A DNA stretch of 64,000 bases from Exserohilum rostratum (Eukaryota; Ascomycota; Dothideomycetes; Pleosporales; Pleosporaceae), in assembly GCA_026367775.1 (NCBI GenBank), contig CP111157.1:1612001-1676000 (forward strand), in the 5' to 3' direction. The notes beneath the pieces are model-generated. The model was not told the origin of the DNA. It worked only from the letters and a program-made list of their open reading frames with translations, and made no database searches. Positions 22,707 through 35,447 of the stretch are shown piece after piece (positions within the stretch are counted from its first letter, which is position 1; every line of letters begins with the position of its first letter). A program made the translations under genes and the position numbers.

Positions 22707-24825
22707 CTAACCTACCTCCATACCATTGAGCTCACGCAAATTAATTTCAAGCCTACTACCCCACTCGATCTCGTACACCCCGATTCTCATATACAATTTC
22801 TGTTTCTCGTCTGTACAGTACACAATCAGCCCCATGCTGATAGTGTGGCCACCTCGATATCGACGCTGAATGAGCTGAACAGCGTACAACTCCCAGTCGA
22901 GCTCATGCGTGATGTCTAGTTTCCAATGGCCATCCCCAGTACTGATCATTGCCTTCGGGTGGGAACTCTCGCCCGTCCCAGAAGTGGAAGGGGTAGATCT
23001 GGATCTTCCGGCCCATCATTTGTTTCTTTCCTGCGTGTGCGGTGGTGTGCTGGATCGGTAGCATTGGGGCATTGATCAACAGGGTGCGTCCTTCGTCGCC
23101 TGTCATCATGTGCATGGGAGCCTTAAAAGTCCCATCAGGCCTGTCGCTTTCGTGCAGTACGAAATCAGTCGGGCGGTAGGTGATGTTCGTAAGATCGTAA
23201 TGATAGATTCTCCGGCTTGTGCTGATCGAAGTCCAACTTGGCCATCGCAGCTGCTGTTCCGACTTGGCTATGGCCGGTGCGATGCAGGCTAAGCCCTCAA
23301 TTGCAGGAAGCCTATCGGCCTTGAAGTTCAAGCTTTTGCCAGTGTAATCTGTAACGAGATCCTACCATTTCCTAAGCCAGTGTCCCTCATGTGTTCGGTC
23401 TGACAAGCCATCCTCAACCAACATCCCAAACAACTGCCGTGGTGGATCATGCTTTACACGCCAATCATACTGCGGCCATTGTTCCGTAGCGCCTGCTGTG
23501 ACGCATTTCCATGTCACCATGTCCTCACTAAATTTCAAAGTCCGGCGCGACAAATACCTTTCTTGCACCACCCAGCCACGGGTGTGTAGGGGCTGAGGAA
23601 AAAGGTGATTTGCTATCGCAAAGATTGGCTCATGATGTGCAGCACGCCCACCATCTTTCGAACCAAGACAATCATTCATAGCCAGCATGGGTCTTTTGCA
23701 GAACAATCCCCCATATAAATTCGTCGACTTTAGGGCTGCAATAGTACATTGAGAGTAATAGTATATCTGTCCCGTTTGTCGTGCCTGTTTAAACCAGTCT
23801 TCAGGGGAATCTTGAACAATGCAGAGTGAGTCCATCCAGAGGTACTTGAAGCCCAGATTTGCAGTGACCAAGACCGGGTCTAAGAAAGTTCTTGGTAGTT
23901 GTGCTATTGGAATACTGACTTTGAATCGCGGCAGCGACGATCGAGTAGGCTTGATGATGTCTGCGCCACCCCAGCAATGTGATAGAGTCAGACAATCAAT
24001 ACTCTCGCTGCGTTCGGGCATGGTAGTGAGAAAAATGCTCCTCACCTCGCCATCAAAATAGACGACCTCAATGAGTCAAAAGGGAGTCATCTCTCGGGAC
24101 CGAGCTTCACTCATTTCTGGTGATTGGCTCGTCTGCAATCGCTTGTGAATGCTGCAAGCTTTGTGCTCTAGTATGTAGCTTGACAGCCATCCCTTTACTT
24201 AGTCCAACACTGGTATCTCATCGGTGCGGTGACACGTACGCGCTGTGGATAAGAGTGGGCGATATCGTCCTGGACGAAGCCAAACCTTCGAAGTAGTTCC
24301 TTGTTGTGGTCGCAGAATCATCTCGTTTAGACTCAACTTGATTTCGTAGCGCAACAAGTCCTTGTTCGTATAGTCTCGAGAGTACAGCAAAGCGCAAAGA
24401 TGACACCCTGCTTCGGCTGATTGCCGTGAAACATGCATGGAGTCATGATGCTTCGCGGAAAGATGCTTTCCTTCTCCCATTCCTCGATCATCCTCTGACC
24501 AGCGGGCATTTAAGTTGCGTATGAAATCTTGGGCCATGATATGGCAAAGATTGCACAGGTGGTACAGGCCGGCTTCGACCATTTGCTCACGTGTCAGAAA
24601 TGTTGGCTCGGTGTCTGCCGACACAACACCATAGATCTTCATTGCCACCAGTTCCGCGCCCTCTGTCCAGCGTACAACGCCTTCAGACAGTGGTGTGTGA
24701 TCGTATTGTGCATCGAACGGATACCATGGCGGGGGTGTAGAGGATGTTGGAAGACGGCCGGTGGAGTCTATCACCAACACGTAGCAGATTCCCGCCAAGC
24801 TTGCAGCGGAAGCCTTCCGGGACAT
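22707..24825 (-). pseudogene. HET-domain (heterokaryon incompatibility) gene, disrupted
   Basis: One reading frame from an ATG at 24825 down to about 22903 carries the whole HET domain: CHLCALLYSRD, WLSSYILEHKAC, RSIFLTT, CLTLSHCWGG, FKYLWMDSLCIVQDSPEDW, and RGWVVQERYLSRR. It is broken by three in-frame stops. These are TAA at 24199-24201 (before the WLSSY segment), TGA at 24076-24078 (where families have an Arg before LIEV), and TAG at 23362-23364 (before DLVTDYTGK). A shift into another frame near 22940-22955 follows; that frame continues the C-terminal part (GDGHWKLDITHELDWELYAV) to 22707. Each stop can be explained by one C-to-T or G-to-A change. HET proteins trigger cell death on fusion of unlike strains. 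Frame could be extended upstream to 25014 but that region is AT-rich. Confidence 0.85.
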
Positions 24826-25066
24826 CCTGATCTGTGGGATAAGTATGTTCGAGTAAGGGTGCAAACCACGATCATGATATTTTCCGTTCACCCCAAGAGT
24901 AAACCTAAATTTTATTTCATAGACAGCTTTTATTTTACTAGCATAGATTGTAAAGCGAGTGGTATAAGCTCTTAAAGCTTGAATCAAGTGACTATATAGT
25001 AAATCCTTAAGCACCCATATCAGAATAAGGGTGTTGGCCCATCATAAGTCTAGGTAGCGTGAGAGG

Positions 25067-25438
25067 TCAGGATCTAGGCTCGTCTATCGATTGATCAGTG
25101 AGTACAATGCTTGACTTCATGTTTTCTGGAATAGCATACCGAGTGGCAATGAGTTCATCTTCACCCTCAACCTCATCCAACGACCCGTCTTGCGCAACTC
25201 GGCAGGTAGGACAGTCACAGTCAGAAGTAAAGCCCCTCTCACGGCAACATCTACGGAAGTTCGAGAGCTTCTCGGAGATAGAGCCAGCTTGGCAGTCGTC
25301 TCCGTTACGGAAGTTACCGCCAAGTTGCGCGCAGCAGGCTCTGGTGGCAGCATTGTCCTTGCCACCGTTAACACATTTGCAGGCGTCGGCGCCAATAAGA
25401 AGGGCTGCAGCGAGGAGGGCGAGGCGGCTGAATTGCAT
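25067..25438 (-). CDS. Small secreted cysteine-rich protein (effector candidate)
   Basis: Uninterrupted frame of 123 residues. The first 19 residues form a clear signal peptide (short basic start, LALLAAALLIG core, cleavage expected after ADA). The mature N-terminal part starts CKCVNGG and holds ten cysteines within about 65 residues, including two CC pairs and a CDCPTC cluster; GNFRNGDDCQAGSISEKLS lies between them. An acidic, Cys-free tail of about 40 residues follows. Five disulfides are possible in the extracellular space. The pattern is that of small secreted fungal proteins, and the location beside RIP-degraded repeats is typical of effector genes. No family name is claimed. A TATA box precedes it by about 100 bp. 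Confidence 0.82.
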   Translation of the reverse strand: MQFSRLALLAAALLIGADACKCVNGGKDNAATRACCAQLGGNFRNGDDCQAGSISEKLSNFRRCCRERGFTSDCDCPTCRVAQDGSLDEVEGEDELIATRYAIPENMKSSIVLTDQSIDEPRS

Positions 25439-25536
25439 GATGACTGTTGGAGTCTTGATCGACTGATAATATTCTGAGATGATGATGAGATGTAGTGATG
25501 ATGAAGAACTGTGTCAACGTGGAGCTACGCAGACCC

Positions 25537-25543
25537 TTTTATA
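25537..25543 (-). promoter_or_regulatory. TATA box of the secreted protein gene
   Basis: On the minus strand the sequence reads TATAAAA, 99-105 bp upstream of the ATG at 25438, a usual distance for a fungal core promoter. Confidence 0.6.
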
Positions 25544-25974
25544 CCTAATGCTCTCACCAAGAGAGAGTGAATATACTCTACTGCACTGCATTATACTAGG
25601 TTACTTTTGGTGATGGAAGGTTAAGGCATCCCATTCTACAGGCAATTCACAACCCAGACTACGAAGCAAATCTTGGCAATATAATTGATTGCTGGAAAAT
25701 CACCCAGCAGCATCGATATCTGGATGAAATGCAGTTAGTGCTGATGTATGCGCAGTGTTACCGTAGGAGAAGAAATTGGGGCACATGGAGTTTGGGCATA
25801 GCGTAGGATGCTTACTCCAGCAACTGTGCCACACAGATGCAGAAGTAACGTTACCTGCACCACTGCTGCAATGTAACAGTCTCGCGAACAGTTATATGCG
25901 TAACATAATCGACCCCTATGGGATAGGTATTAGTGTGTTAGTATAGAGATGTGATAGAAAAAAAAACTCATCTA
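25544..25974. other. Intergenic, passing into AT-rich DNA
   Basis: Normal composition to about 25930, then AT-rich. No gene seen. Confidence 0.45.
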
Positions 25975-28900
25975 AACAGTTCTTATTTTTAAATATCCAA
26001 AACTAGCTTAGAAAATTAGTTAAAAATAAAGATGTTAAAGGTCTAGAAAGCTAAAATATTTGAATTTAGCTTAGAGAACCTTGTTGAAATCTAATAGATA
26101 AAGATTCTAGCTGCAGATAGCGGAAGTAAGGAGAAGTAGATCTAGTACAGCTTAGAGCTAGAAAGATAGAGAAATGAAAGAGATTAATAGAGTTAAAATT
26201 GTGATGTCTACCCTAGTTCTTCTATCTACTTAGCTATAGCTATCTTATATATCTTAAGATTAGATAGTCTAAAAGATTCTATACTACTATTAATATTTAA
26301 TCTATATTAATAGTCTTATAATAGATATATGTATCTTAATCTTAAACTAATATTAAAGTATAATAGCTTCTAGTATTAGATTAATATTAGATCTAATAGA
26401 TTTAATAGATCTTAAAGATCTAATAAAGAGAATAGCTAGGTAGCTTATTCTCTAATAAACTTATCTTTTATATATCTAGTATCTTAAAACTAAGAAATAT
26501 TATAATTTTTAGAGGATTAGAAAGTAGAGTATATTTTTCTCTATATATATAAATTATATAATATTTAAACTAAGAAGAATAAATAGTAAAATTAAATATA
26601 GTATATATAAAAGTTTTTTATTCTAAATCTAATATTATATTAATAGTAATAGTAACTAGTGTTAAGAATACTAAGCTTAAACTTCTAGAATACTTAATTT
26701 TTATTATAGAATAAACTAAATTTAAGAGGCAAACTTTTCATAGTATATAATATAAATCTATAAATAAACTCTTAGAATACTACTATAACACTATAATTAA
26801 AACTTAACTTATATAGAGAATAGATTTTTTATAGAGAAAATAGCTCTAACTATAGTTTATATTACTATTACTTATAAAGTAAGTTATTACTTACAGAATA
26901 TATATATAAAGACTTAATAGAATTAATTTTTCTTCTATTTAGAAATATTTATAGTAGTAAATTATAGAGTAAGATTTATCTAAAAGCTTAGACAGAGTAA
27001 ATTAGTTAGATAGAATAGTAACTACTTTATAGAGGAATATTCTACTAGAAGAGTTAAAAATAAAAGAATTATATAGAAGTAATAAAAAAAGTTACTAAAA
27101 AAGTTCTTATTTTTAGATAGTTAAAACTTGATATAAAGAATAGCTAAAAGTAGATAGAATATAGATATAAGAAGCTAGACCTATCTAGTCTAGTCTAGTA
27201 GACCTAGTTTATAATTAGTTAGTAGCTTTAAACTTAGATAAATTACGAAATAAGAAACTTAGAAAGATAAAAGATATAGATATAAGTTACTTTATACCTT
27301 AGAGATAAGAATATCTAGATTTTAAAATATACTATAAGACTAAATAGTTTTTAGTATCTTATTATATAGATAAAGTTACTAATACCTCTATAATCTTATT
27401 CTAAGTTATAGTAAGTAAGCTTCTTAGAGTTAGCTCTATAGAACTTATTAAGTAAATCTTTATAGAAAAGAGATATAGTATTTAACTAAAGGTTTATAAG
27501 TAATTTTATTTTATAATACTATATATTAATAATTAATAATCTTATTAAGTAAAGATACTACTAAGATAGTATAATTTAGAGTAACTATAATAAAAGTAAA
27601 TAATAAAATCTATCTATAATTATATTATTATTATTATTATTACATTTAATCTATATATTTTATTTATTCCTTCTTCTTTATCTCTAGTAGAAAGTTAGAA
27701 AAACTTTACTATTATTAATAGTTCTACTTTTCTAGTCTTAGTAAGATAAACTTTCTTAGTAGAAAACTAAGTTATATAATTATTATAGAGTAATAATTAC
27801 TACTTTCTAATATAAACTTATATAAGTTCTTTAACTACCTATCTTTATTATTAATAAAGAGTATCCTTCTATAAAATATTTATTATATCTATCTAGACTT
27901 TTAAATATACTATTAATACTTAGATTTCATAATATATAGAAGTTATAGATATTTTAAAATATATTAGTATCTTCTTAGTAATAGAAGCTAATATTTAGTG
28001 TACTAGCCTTTAGCTTTTACTATAGCTTACTAATATCTAAGTAGAGATAGAATATAGTTATCTATATTATATTATATACTAGCTTACTATACTTAAGGAT
28101 AGTCTATTTAAAAGCTTCTATACTTATTTAGTTATTACCTAAATATAAATAGAATCTAGATCTTTTAAATAACTGATTATTATATAAGCTCTAAATATTT
28201 TCTATTTAATCTATATCTATGCTATAAAGTAGACTAAGGAAGAGCTTTATAAAATCTCTTTTAAAATTAAGTAGACTAGATTATATTTAAGTTCTAAATA
28301 TATAAATATATTAATTCTCTAGTTATATACTAGAGTTTACTAAAAGTAATTAAAGCTTATATTTAGTTATATTTATAATAGTGAATTATTAGAGAAGAAT
28401 TAAGAGCTAAAGTTACTACTAGATTAGATCTACTACTTATCTAAGTTACTCTCTAAACTTAGATAGTTACATTTCTTACTTTAGATCTATAAGTTAGTAA
28501 GCTTGAAATAGAGTAAAATACAGATAAAAAATAGACCTAGAATTGAATATTTAAATATAATTTATATTATTTTCACTTATATCTACTAACTTTTAGAGCT
28601 TATTATAAACTTTACTACTTATTTTAATATTTTCTAAAAGATTACTCTTTATATTCCTAGTTTCTTTATATCTTAAATTTCTCTAAAAGATATTATATAA
28701 TCTAATATAGAATAGATAGCTTAATTTTCTTTTATATTTTTTTTTAATTTCTAGCGTTTTTTCCACTAACTATATATAAGTTTTCATATTATAGTTTCAA
28801 TAGAGTATTAAGTTTCTTTTAAAACTATTATAGAGTTTTATTTAGAATAAAACTCTTATCTTTAAATAATAACTAGTAATTTATATCTTTAAAACTTTTA

Positions 28901-29745
28901 TTGAAGTCTATAATACTAGATATTTTATTACTATCTTTTAACTTTAAAGATTTACTTTTTCTAACTCTATTAAGTAAATAATATTAATTTATTTTTTAAA
29001 TTAATAAGAAGTGTCTCTTATAGCTTTAGGTAGTTTAAGAAGTAAAGTAGATATTTTTTCAATTAAATTATTCACTTTTTATAAATAGGGAAATTTAACT
29101 TTAAATATTAAAAATTCTAAATCTATAGTAATAAGTTAATAGGTTAGTAATTTATTTTAGAGAAAAGAAAATATATAGTATAATATAACTAATAAAACTT
29201 AGCTATATACTATGTTTAATTTAAAAACTCTATATTTAAGATCTAATAGATACTTTTAACTAGTAACTAAGATAAGAAATAAGTTTTATCTATTATTATA
29301 GAATAAGCTATAAGCTACTTACTATTAAATCTAATCTTAATTTACTACTAGAAGCTATTATACTATACTATTAGCCTATAAATAAAATATTCATATCTAT
29401 AATAAGACTATTAATATAGATTAGATAGTATTAGTACTATAAAATCTTCTATACTATCTAATCTCTAAATATAATAGATAGCTATAGCTAAGTAAATAGA
29501 AAAACAAAGGTAGATATAAAAATCTTAACTTAATTAATATATTTTCTCTATCTTTTTTAGCTCTAAGCTATGCTAGATCTTTCCCTTCTTACTTCTACTA
29601 TTTATAGCTAAAATCTATTTCTATTAGATTCTAATATAACTATATAATATTATATATATATAGAAAATAAGATATCTAAAAACTTTACTCTTTAAAGTAA
29701 GATCTATTATTTTTAACTATAAATAATTATATAGATTTTAATTAG
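25975..29745. repeat. RIP-degraded 3.8-kb unit with very long terminal inverted repeats
   Basis: The left arm, beginning about 25975, is an imperfect inverted copy of the right arm ending about 29745. Matching segments are 26090-26260 with 29460-29640, 26210-26330 with 29390-29480, and 26340-26470 with 29290-29380. Weaker matching may run inward to about 26640 and 29160. Arms are therefore at least about 450 bp. The interior is almost pure RIP-type sequence with very few CpG. No transposase motif could be read. It may be a foldback or Mutator-like transposon, or two facing copies of one repeat. Confidence 0.6.
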
Positions 29746-30789
29746 TTTTCTTTACTAGTTTATATAGGTTAAAGGCTACTAACTAAGTATATAGTAGGTC
29801 TGCTAGGCTAAACTAGAAGATCTTATCTTTTAATATCTATAGTCTATTTTAATAAATACCTTAGTACTTTCTAATATACAATATATATTCTAAAATCTTT
29901 TAACTTATATGGTTTATTCTCTATAAATATACTATATTAAGTATAACTACTATTAAACTTATAGCGAATATTATATATTATTAATTTACCTTATTCTCTT
30001 AAATTTATTTTCTCTTAGTTATATTTTATAGGAACTATTATATTAGTTATAAGTTTAGCTAAGTAAATTATTTATATAATTATATTATATTTACTAATAA
30101 TCTCTCTTAGGATAGTTATAATAATACCTTAATATTATATATAAATTAATTCCTATTATCTATATAAACTTATTACTACTCTACTCTTTATAGATCTTAT
30201 AGTATAACTATAATATTATAAATGTATTATTAGGTATTATAGAACACGAATATACAAGAGTAAAGTAAAACCTTAAGGTAATTCATAACCCTAGGTATAT
30301 CAACCTTAATAGTATATATAAATCTCTAGTAAGCATTTCCTACTGAATATAAAGACAGCGTTTGTGATGTGGGGCATGTTCACGAAGTACGCCTAACGCT
30401 GTCCGTTGCTCAGAGCTACAGCTTCTGGGCATGCAGGGGACGATTAGGCTATACAGGCTGTGCCGCTTACCCCGTGATCCATAATTAAACATGCATATAT
30501 GCACATACGGCGCATGAACCTTGTAATGGTAGGGGTGGGAATCCTACCGCACGGGCGGCAACGGGATAGTTGCTTATTGGCGGGTACTGCGCCGCCAGGA
30601 TTCAGAGCTAATGCACTAAGCCCTCCATCAGGTAGCAATTACCGGCTCATAAAGTGAGAAGTTACGTTTCGCCTGATGTCCTCTCTGCTTGACTCCACTT
30701 AGACAAGTCCGATTAGCCGAACAAAGTCTCTCCATAGCATGGTACATTTCTGCCCAGCACAAGAATAAGTTTCTGATACACAGAACGAC
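29746..30789. other. AT-rich DNA to about 30330, then normal-composition region upstream of the GT90 gene
   Basis: No coding frame of note. From about 30340 composition is normal, so the promoter of the downstream gene should be at 30340-30789. Confidence 0.45.
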
Positions 30790-33452
30790 ATGCAACTTCC
30801 TACTCCTTGCATTCTATGCACTCGAACTCCTAAAGCCTGCAGGATGTGGGCCTTGTACATGCCATACTCGGATTCAGCTACTCGATCAGCTGCTTTAGCA
30901 TTACTGTTCACAATTCTTTCACAACTCTTTTTCACTCAGCAACTCGAGTTACTGTCTGAGCTTTTCAGTTGGGCTATACTGCCTACAGTTTTCAAAGTCA
31001 CAGAGCAATTGGAAATTAATGGCCAGTCTAAGCAGACCCATGGCGATAGTGACCCACGATCTCGACCATCACGTTCGTTGTGGGTACTAGCTTTTTTCGT
31101 GAGTCTCTCTTCACTTTACAAGGCTGAACTTGGTCTTATATTGCTCTACGTAAGTCCTATCCGTTGAAGTCAATATGTTTTTGCAAGCTGATTATAGCTA
31201 GCCGATGTTGCTACCAATGCTTCAAGCGGCCCAGGTATACCTTCGATGCAATGCTTCTCTCAGCATCTGTTCATCACAGGTGTGCGCAAAGTATGTGCAG
31301 TTTAGTATGTTCAGTGCAGCTTTCGCTGCTGTCACGCTCTCATACAACGCTGTTCTGAACTCTGCATTATCAGCCATTGCGGTTCTTATGCAGTTTTCAG
31401 TGTACATATTTTTTTTATCAAGCGATGAGTCAAGGTTCTGGCTACTTCCGCACGTTCAGAACTTTGGGCAGATTGTCATCCATCTCTCGAAGAGGACTCT
31501 ACTACTGATGATTATTGCAATAAGCGTACAAACCGTAGTGTTTGGTTTCACAACAGACCATGTTATTCCCACTATGTCTGTAGCGGTTCTCAAAGCGCTC
31601 TCATGGTACTTCATCGCCCATGCTGTATGTTTCTTTACTATACATACAACCGGGTTTAAAAAACAGATTACTCATTAATGACATCCAGGCCCAACAAACG
31701 TCCTGGACAATTGCGCCAGCAATCCACACTACCGCCCTACTGTGTACCCTCAACCCTTCGCATCATGCATCCCTGACTCGAGCATCATTCTTTGTCATTG
31801 CATCTCTCCTTGCGCTCGCTCAAGTCATTCAAACGCTGAGCAAACAATGCAGGTTTCGCAACTACCTCTGGATCTTCTCTCTGATGACTCTCACCCCGTA
31901 CCTTACCGAAGTCTGTACCATACGAGGTGCGATATCCGATGCAACGTTGTCTTACTCGGATCTCATAAATCACCCTGTCGAGGATATGGCCAGAATGGGT
32001 CGCAGAGAGTTCCACGACATTCTTCGAAGGCAGAGTGAGAATTACAGTGCAGCTTGCGAAGAGTACAAACGAAGATACAGTCTTAGTCCACCCGCAGGTT
32101 TTGAAGACTGGTACAACTTCACTGTATCCCACGAATCGCCTATCATAGATGAATTTGACACGATATATCGTTCAATATCACCATTTTGGCATTTAAGCGG
32201 AAAGCAGGTAACGCAAATAATGGAGCAAGCTTATGCAGAGCCAGGCAGTGAACTATGGCTCTGCGAGTTTGAAAGCAAGAACAGTAAAATTACCTGTCGG
32301 CATGCCTGGAGGACGTTCGATAGGCACACGGCGGTATTGTTCAATCACCTTTTAGGTGATCTCAAAGGTGTCATTCCGGATATGAAGTTCTTAGTGAATC
32401 ATCTCGATGAGCCGAGAGTAGTAACACCGCCTTTATCCCACGAAGGCAGAACAGAGGCTCTCAATCTAACCAACCTATCACGTCAACCAACTTGGAAAGA
32501 AATCACAAAGTCTTGCAAGACTTCAACCTACAAAAATGATTTCCCGAACAAAAGCGTCCAAAACACATTCGGTCTCCCCTTCGTTACCTCTCGAACATCA
32601 TCCCTGAACCTTTGCCACCACCCTGAATACCGTAAAATGCATGGCCTTGTTCAGTCGCCAACATCTTTCCTGCTACTTTCTGGCTTTGTTCCAGTGCTGT
32701 CAACAGGTGCACTGTCATCGATGGGCGACATTCTGTTTCCCAGCCCCGCGTATACTGAAGAAGACTTCCTATATGATGAGTCCAAGGACATTCCATGGGA
32801 GAAAAAAAAGAAGGAGATATATTGGGCTGGCTCGACGACCGGGGGATTTGCTATGAATGACGCTTGGCACAGCTTTCATCGACAGCGCTTTGTTACGCTT
32901 GCTCAAGGACTCGAGCACAGACAGTATGCTTTTTTAAGGAAGAGGGATGGGAAACTTCAGCGCATACAGTCCTCATTCCCGATTACGTGGATATTCCAAG
33001 TCGCTTTCACTAGGGTCTTCCAGTGCGAGGCGAAGAACTGTCGAGACCAAAGGGCACATTTCCGCACCAAATCTTGGGCTGAAAAGAATCGCCCATTGAA
33101 ATCGCGCCTCGCGTTCGATCTGGATGGTAATGGGATAAGTGGGCGGTATTACCAGCTTCTAGCTTCGAGGTCAACACCGCTAAAGCAGACCATTCTACAA
33201 GAATGGCATGATGACCGGTTAATTCCCTGGGTGCATTACGTTCCAATAAGCCAAAGTATGGAAGAACTACCTGAAATTGCCTCGTATCTTATGTTTAGCG
33301 AAATAGGTCAACAGATAGCTCAAGAGATTGCAGAACAGGGACGACAATGGTTTTCAGGGGCGCTTCGAGAAGCAGATATGAGTATCTACATATATCGACT
33401 TCTACTAGAACTTGCACGCTTACAAGATCCTATGCGGCAACCCTTAGTCTAA
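30790..33452 (+). CDS. Glycosyltransferase family 90 (CAP10-like) membrane protein, three exons
   Basis: Exons 30790-31149, 31202-31624 and 31689-33452; introns 52 bp (GTAAGT) and 64 bp (GTATGT). All junctions are phase 0 and 2547 nt encode 848 residues. The first about 300 residues hold several hydrophobic segments, as in large fungal GT90 proteins. The C-terminal catalytic region (about residues 630-840) has the family signature: KEIYWAGSTTGGFA, then the basic SRLAFDLDGNGISGRYYQLL, then LKQTILQEWHDDRLIPWVHY and MEELPEIASYLM. GT90 members include the Cryptococcus CAP10 protein and xylosyl/glucosyltransferases of the secretory pathway; the sugar and acceptor here are not determinable. The start is uncertain, and an upstream exon is possible. 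RIP-degraded repeats lie on both sides. Confidence 0.82.
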
Positions 33453-33534
33453 TCTACTTTATAAGCTATCTACTTTACTATACTACTACTAAGATTCTTG
33501 AAGTACCTCTTTAATTTTAAATATTAATTATATA

Positions 33535-35396
33535 ACGTACCTCATGGGTTAGCCGCCCACATAGGTTAGCCACCTACTTTTGCCAAGACCACACTAAAAC
33601 ACCTACTACCTACAAATGTCGCAATAACAACAGCAGTTATAGCTATCTAGTAAATATTAAATATAGCTTACTCTTTAAGCTCTTAAATAGAATACAAATC
33701 TTTTAGAGTGACGCGCTATAGCTATCTTTAATATTCTTTATAAGATACTAAGTAATTAACGCACTAGATAGACTTTATAAGTAAATTATAGGCCTAAAAT
33801 AATAAATTTAACTAAGCTTAAGAAGGATATAGTTATTAAGTATATACTTAATCTTAATTTACGTAGAATTCCCTCTAGGCTTATAGATATAGCTAATATA
33901 GCTAATTCTATTTACGCTAAGTATAATCTAGGCTATATTAGTTAAAACTAGCCTAGTACGTTTATTAACTACTACTCTAAGCTTTAAGTAAAGTTTAATC
34001 AAAAGTATAACTATAAGAGAGCCTTTTATAAGGACCTAAAGGCTATTTAAGATTAGTTTAGCCTAGTAGCTAATATAAAAGCTAAGTATAGTATCTAAAA
34101 TAATAATATATATAACTTTAATAAGATAGGCTTTATAATAAGCTAGATTACTTCTAGAGTAGTTATTATAGCTTTAGAGAAACGTAGATAGCTAAAGACT
34201 CTCTAGCTAAGTAATAGAGAGTAGGTAATAGTTATCTAAGGCATTAATACAACTAAGTAGATAATTCTACTTTTTATTATTCTTAAAGCGCGCTACTACC
34301 TCTTAAGCTAGTACAAAGATAGTAATATACTTTAGAACTAGGTTATTAGAGTTTCTAAGAATAGCTAAATAACTAATAAGCTTAGTCTTATATAGCTAAA
34401 GCACTTTAATAAGTATATAATAATAAAAAAAATTAGTATTTACTATCTACTTATTATTAATAGCTATAAAAGCTATAACTCTCTAGATTTCTAAAAATAC
34501 TATAAAGATAATAAGATTATTACTATTTATATACTTTTATACTCTTCTTACCTCTTATAGCTACTTAATATAAGCTATTTTACTCTTTTATAGTAGGCTT
34601 ATAGGCGCTAAGTTAAATTACTTATACGCACTTAGATCTACTATATTACTAAATAAGAGTTCCTACCTTCCTTTAAGTAGGCTTTTAACGCCTTATTTAC
34701 GTCTAGTAATATCTAAAAAGGATTTTAAGGCGCTAAATTAGTTTTATTTAACCTAAAATAGGTTATATTAGCTCTTAATATTAAGTTATATACTCTATTA
34801 CCTTTACTTATTAATATTTAGCCCTAAGTATTATAAACTCTAAAGAATACTCTTAAATTAGGGTTACAATTAACGCTAGTAAAGTAGAGAATTTAGAGAT
34901 ACCTAGATAGCCTACTAACGTCTATAGTAGAGGCTTTTAAGAAAGTTTTAAAGAAGGTAGCTATTATTATATATAAGCTAGTGTTAGTATAAAAATATAT
35001 TACTAAGCTTAAAGTAACTAACGTAGTTACTACGTAATAAAAATTATATAAAAGAAAGTAGGTTTAGGTAAAAAAGACTTTAGTAGTTAAAAATAGAGCG
35101 CGCTTATTTACTCTTTAGAACTTTAAAGTGCGTAGTAATAAAAAAAAGCTAAAAAAGTAGGTGCGCGCTAAAGTAGATAAACTATCTTAATAATAGTGTA
35201 AATAGTATAATTAGACTAAGTATAATAAGCGAATATATAAATATATAGTAAAAATAGCTTTAAAATAATATTTTATATTATATTCCCTTAAATAGGCCTA
35301 TAGTAGGCTATATTAGACTATAATATAGTAGTTTTAGTGTAGTCTTAGCAAAAGTAGGCAGCTAACCTATGTAGGTAGCTAACCTATAAGGTATAT
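33535..35396 (+). mobile_element. RIP-degraded Fot1/pogo-like transposon, third family, 1862 bp
   Basis: Terminal inverted repeats of about 65 bp each contain two GGTTAGCC-type motifs and a CTACTTTTGCC stretch. Interior is RIP-degraded. A transposase remnant is readable at about 34099-34140 on the plus strand (IYNFNKIGF, where functional relatives have D-E-T-G-F). An inverted copy of exactly the same length lies at 43100-44961, and a truncated one starts at 60449. Confidence 0.8.
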
Positions 35397-35447
35397 TATT
35401 CTTAAATAAAATATAAAAGAATAGTATATAGAATATATATAGTGTAT

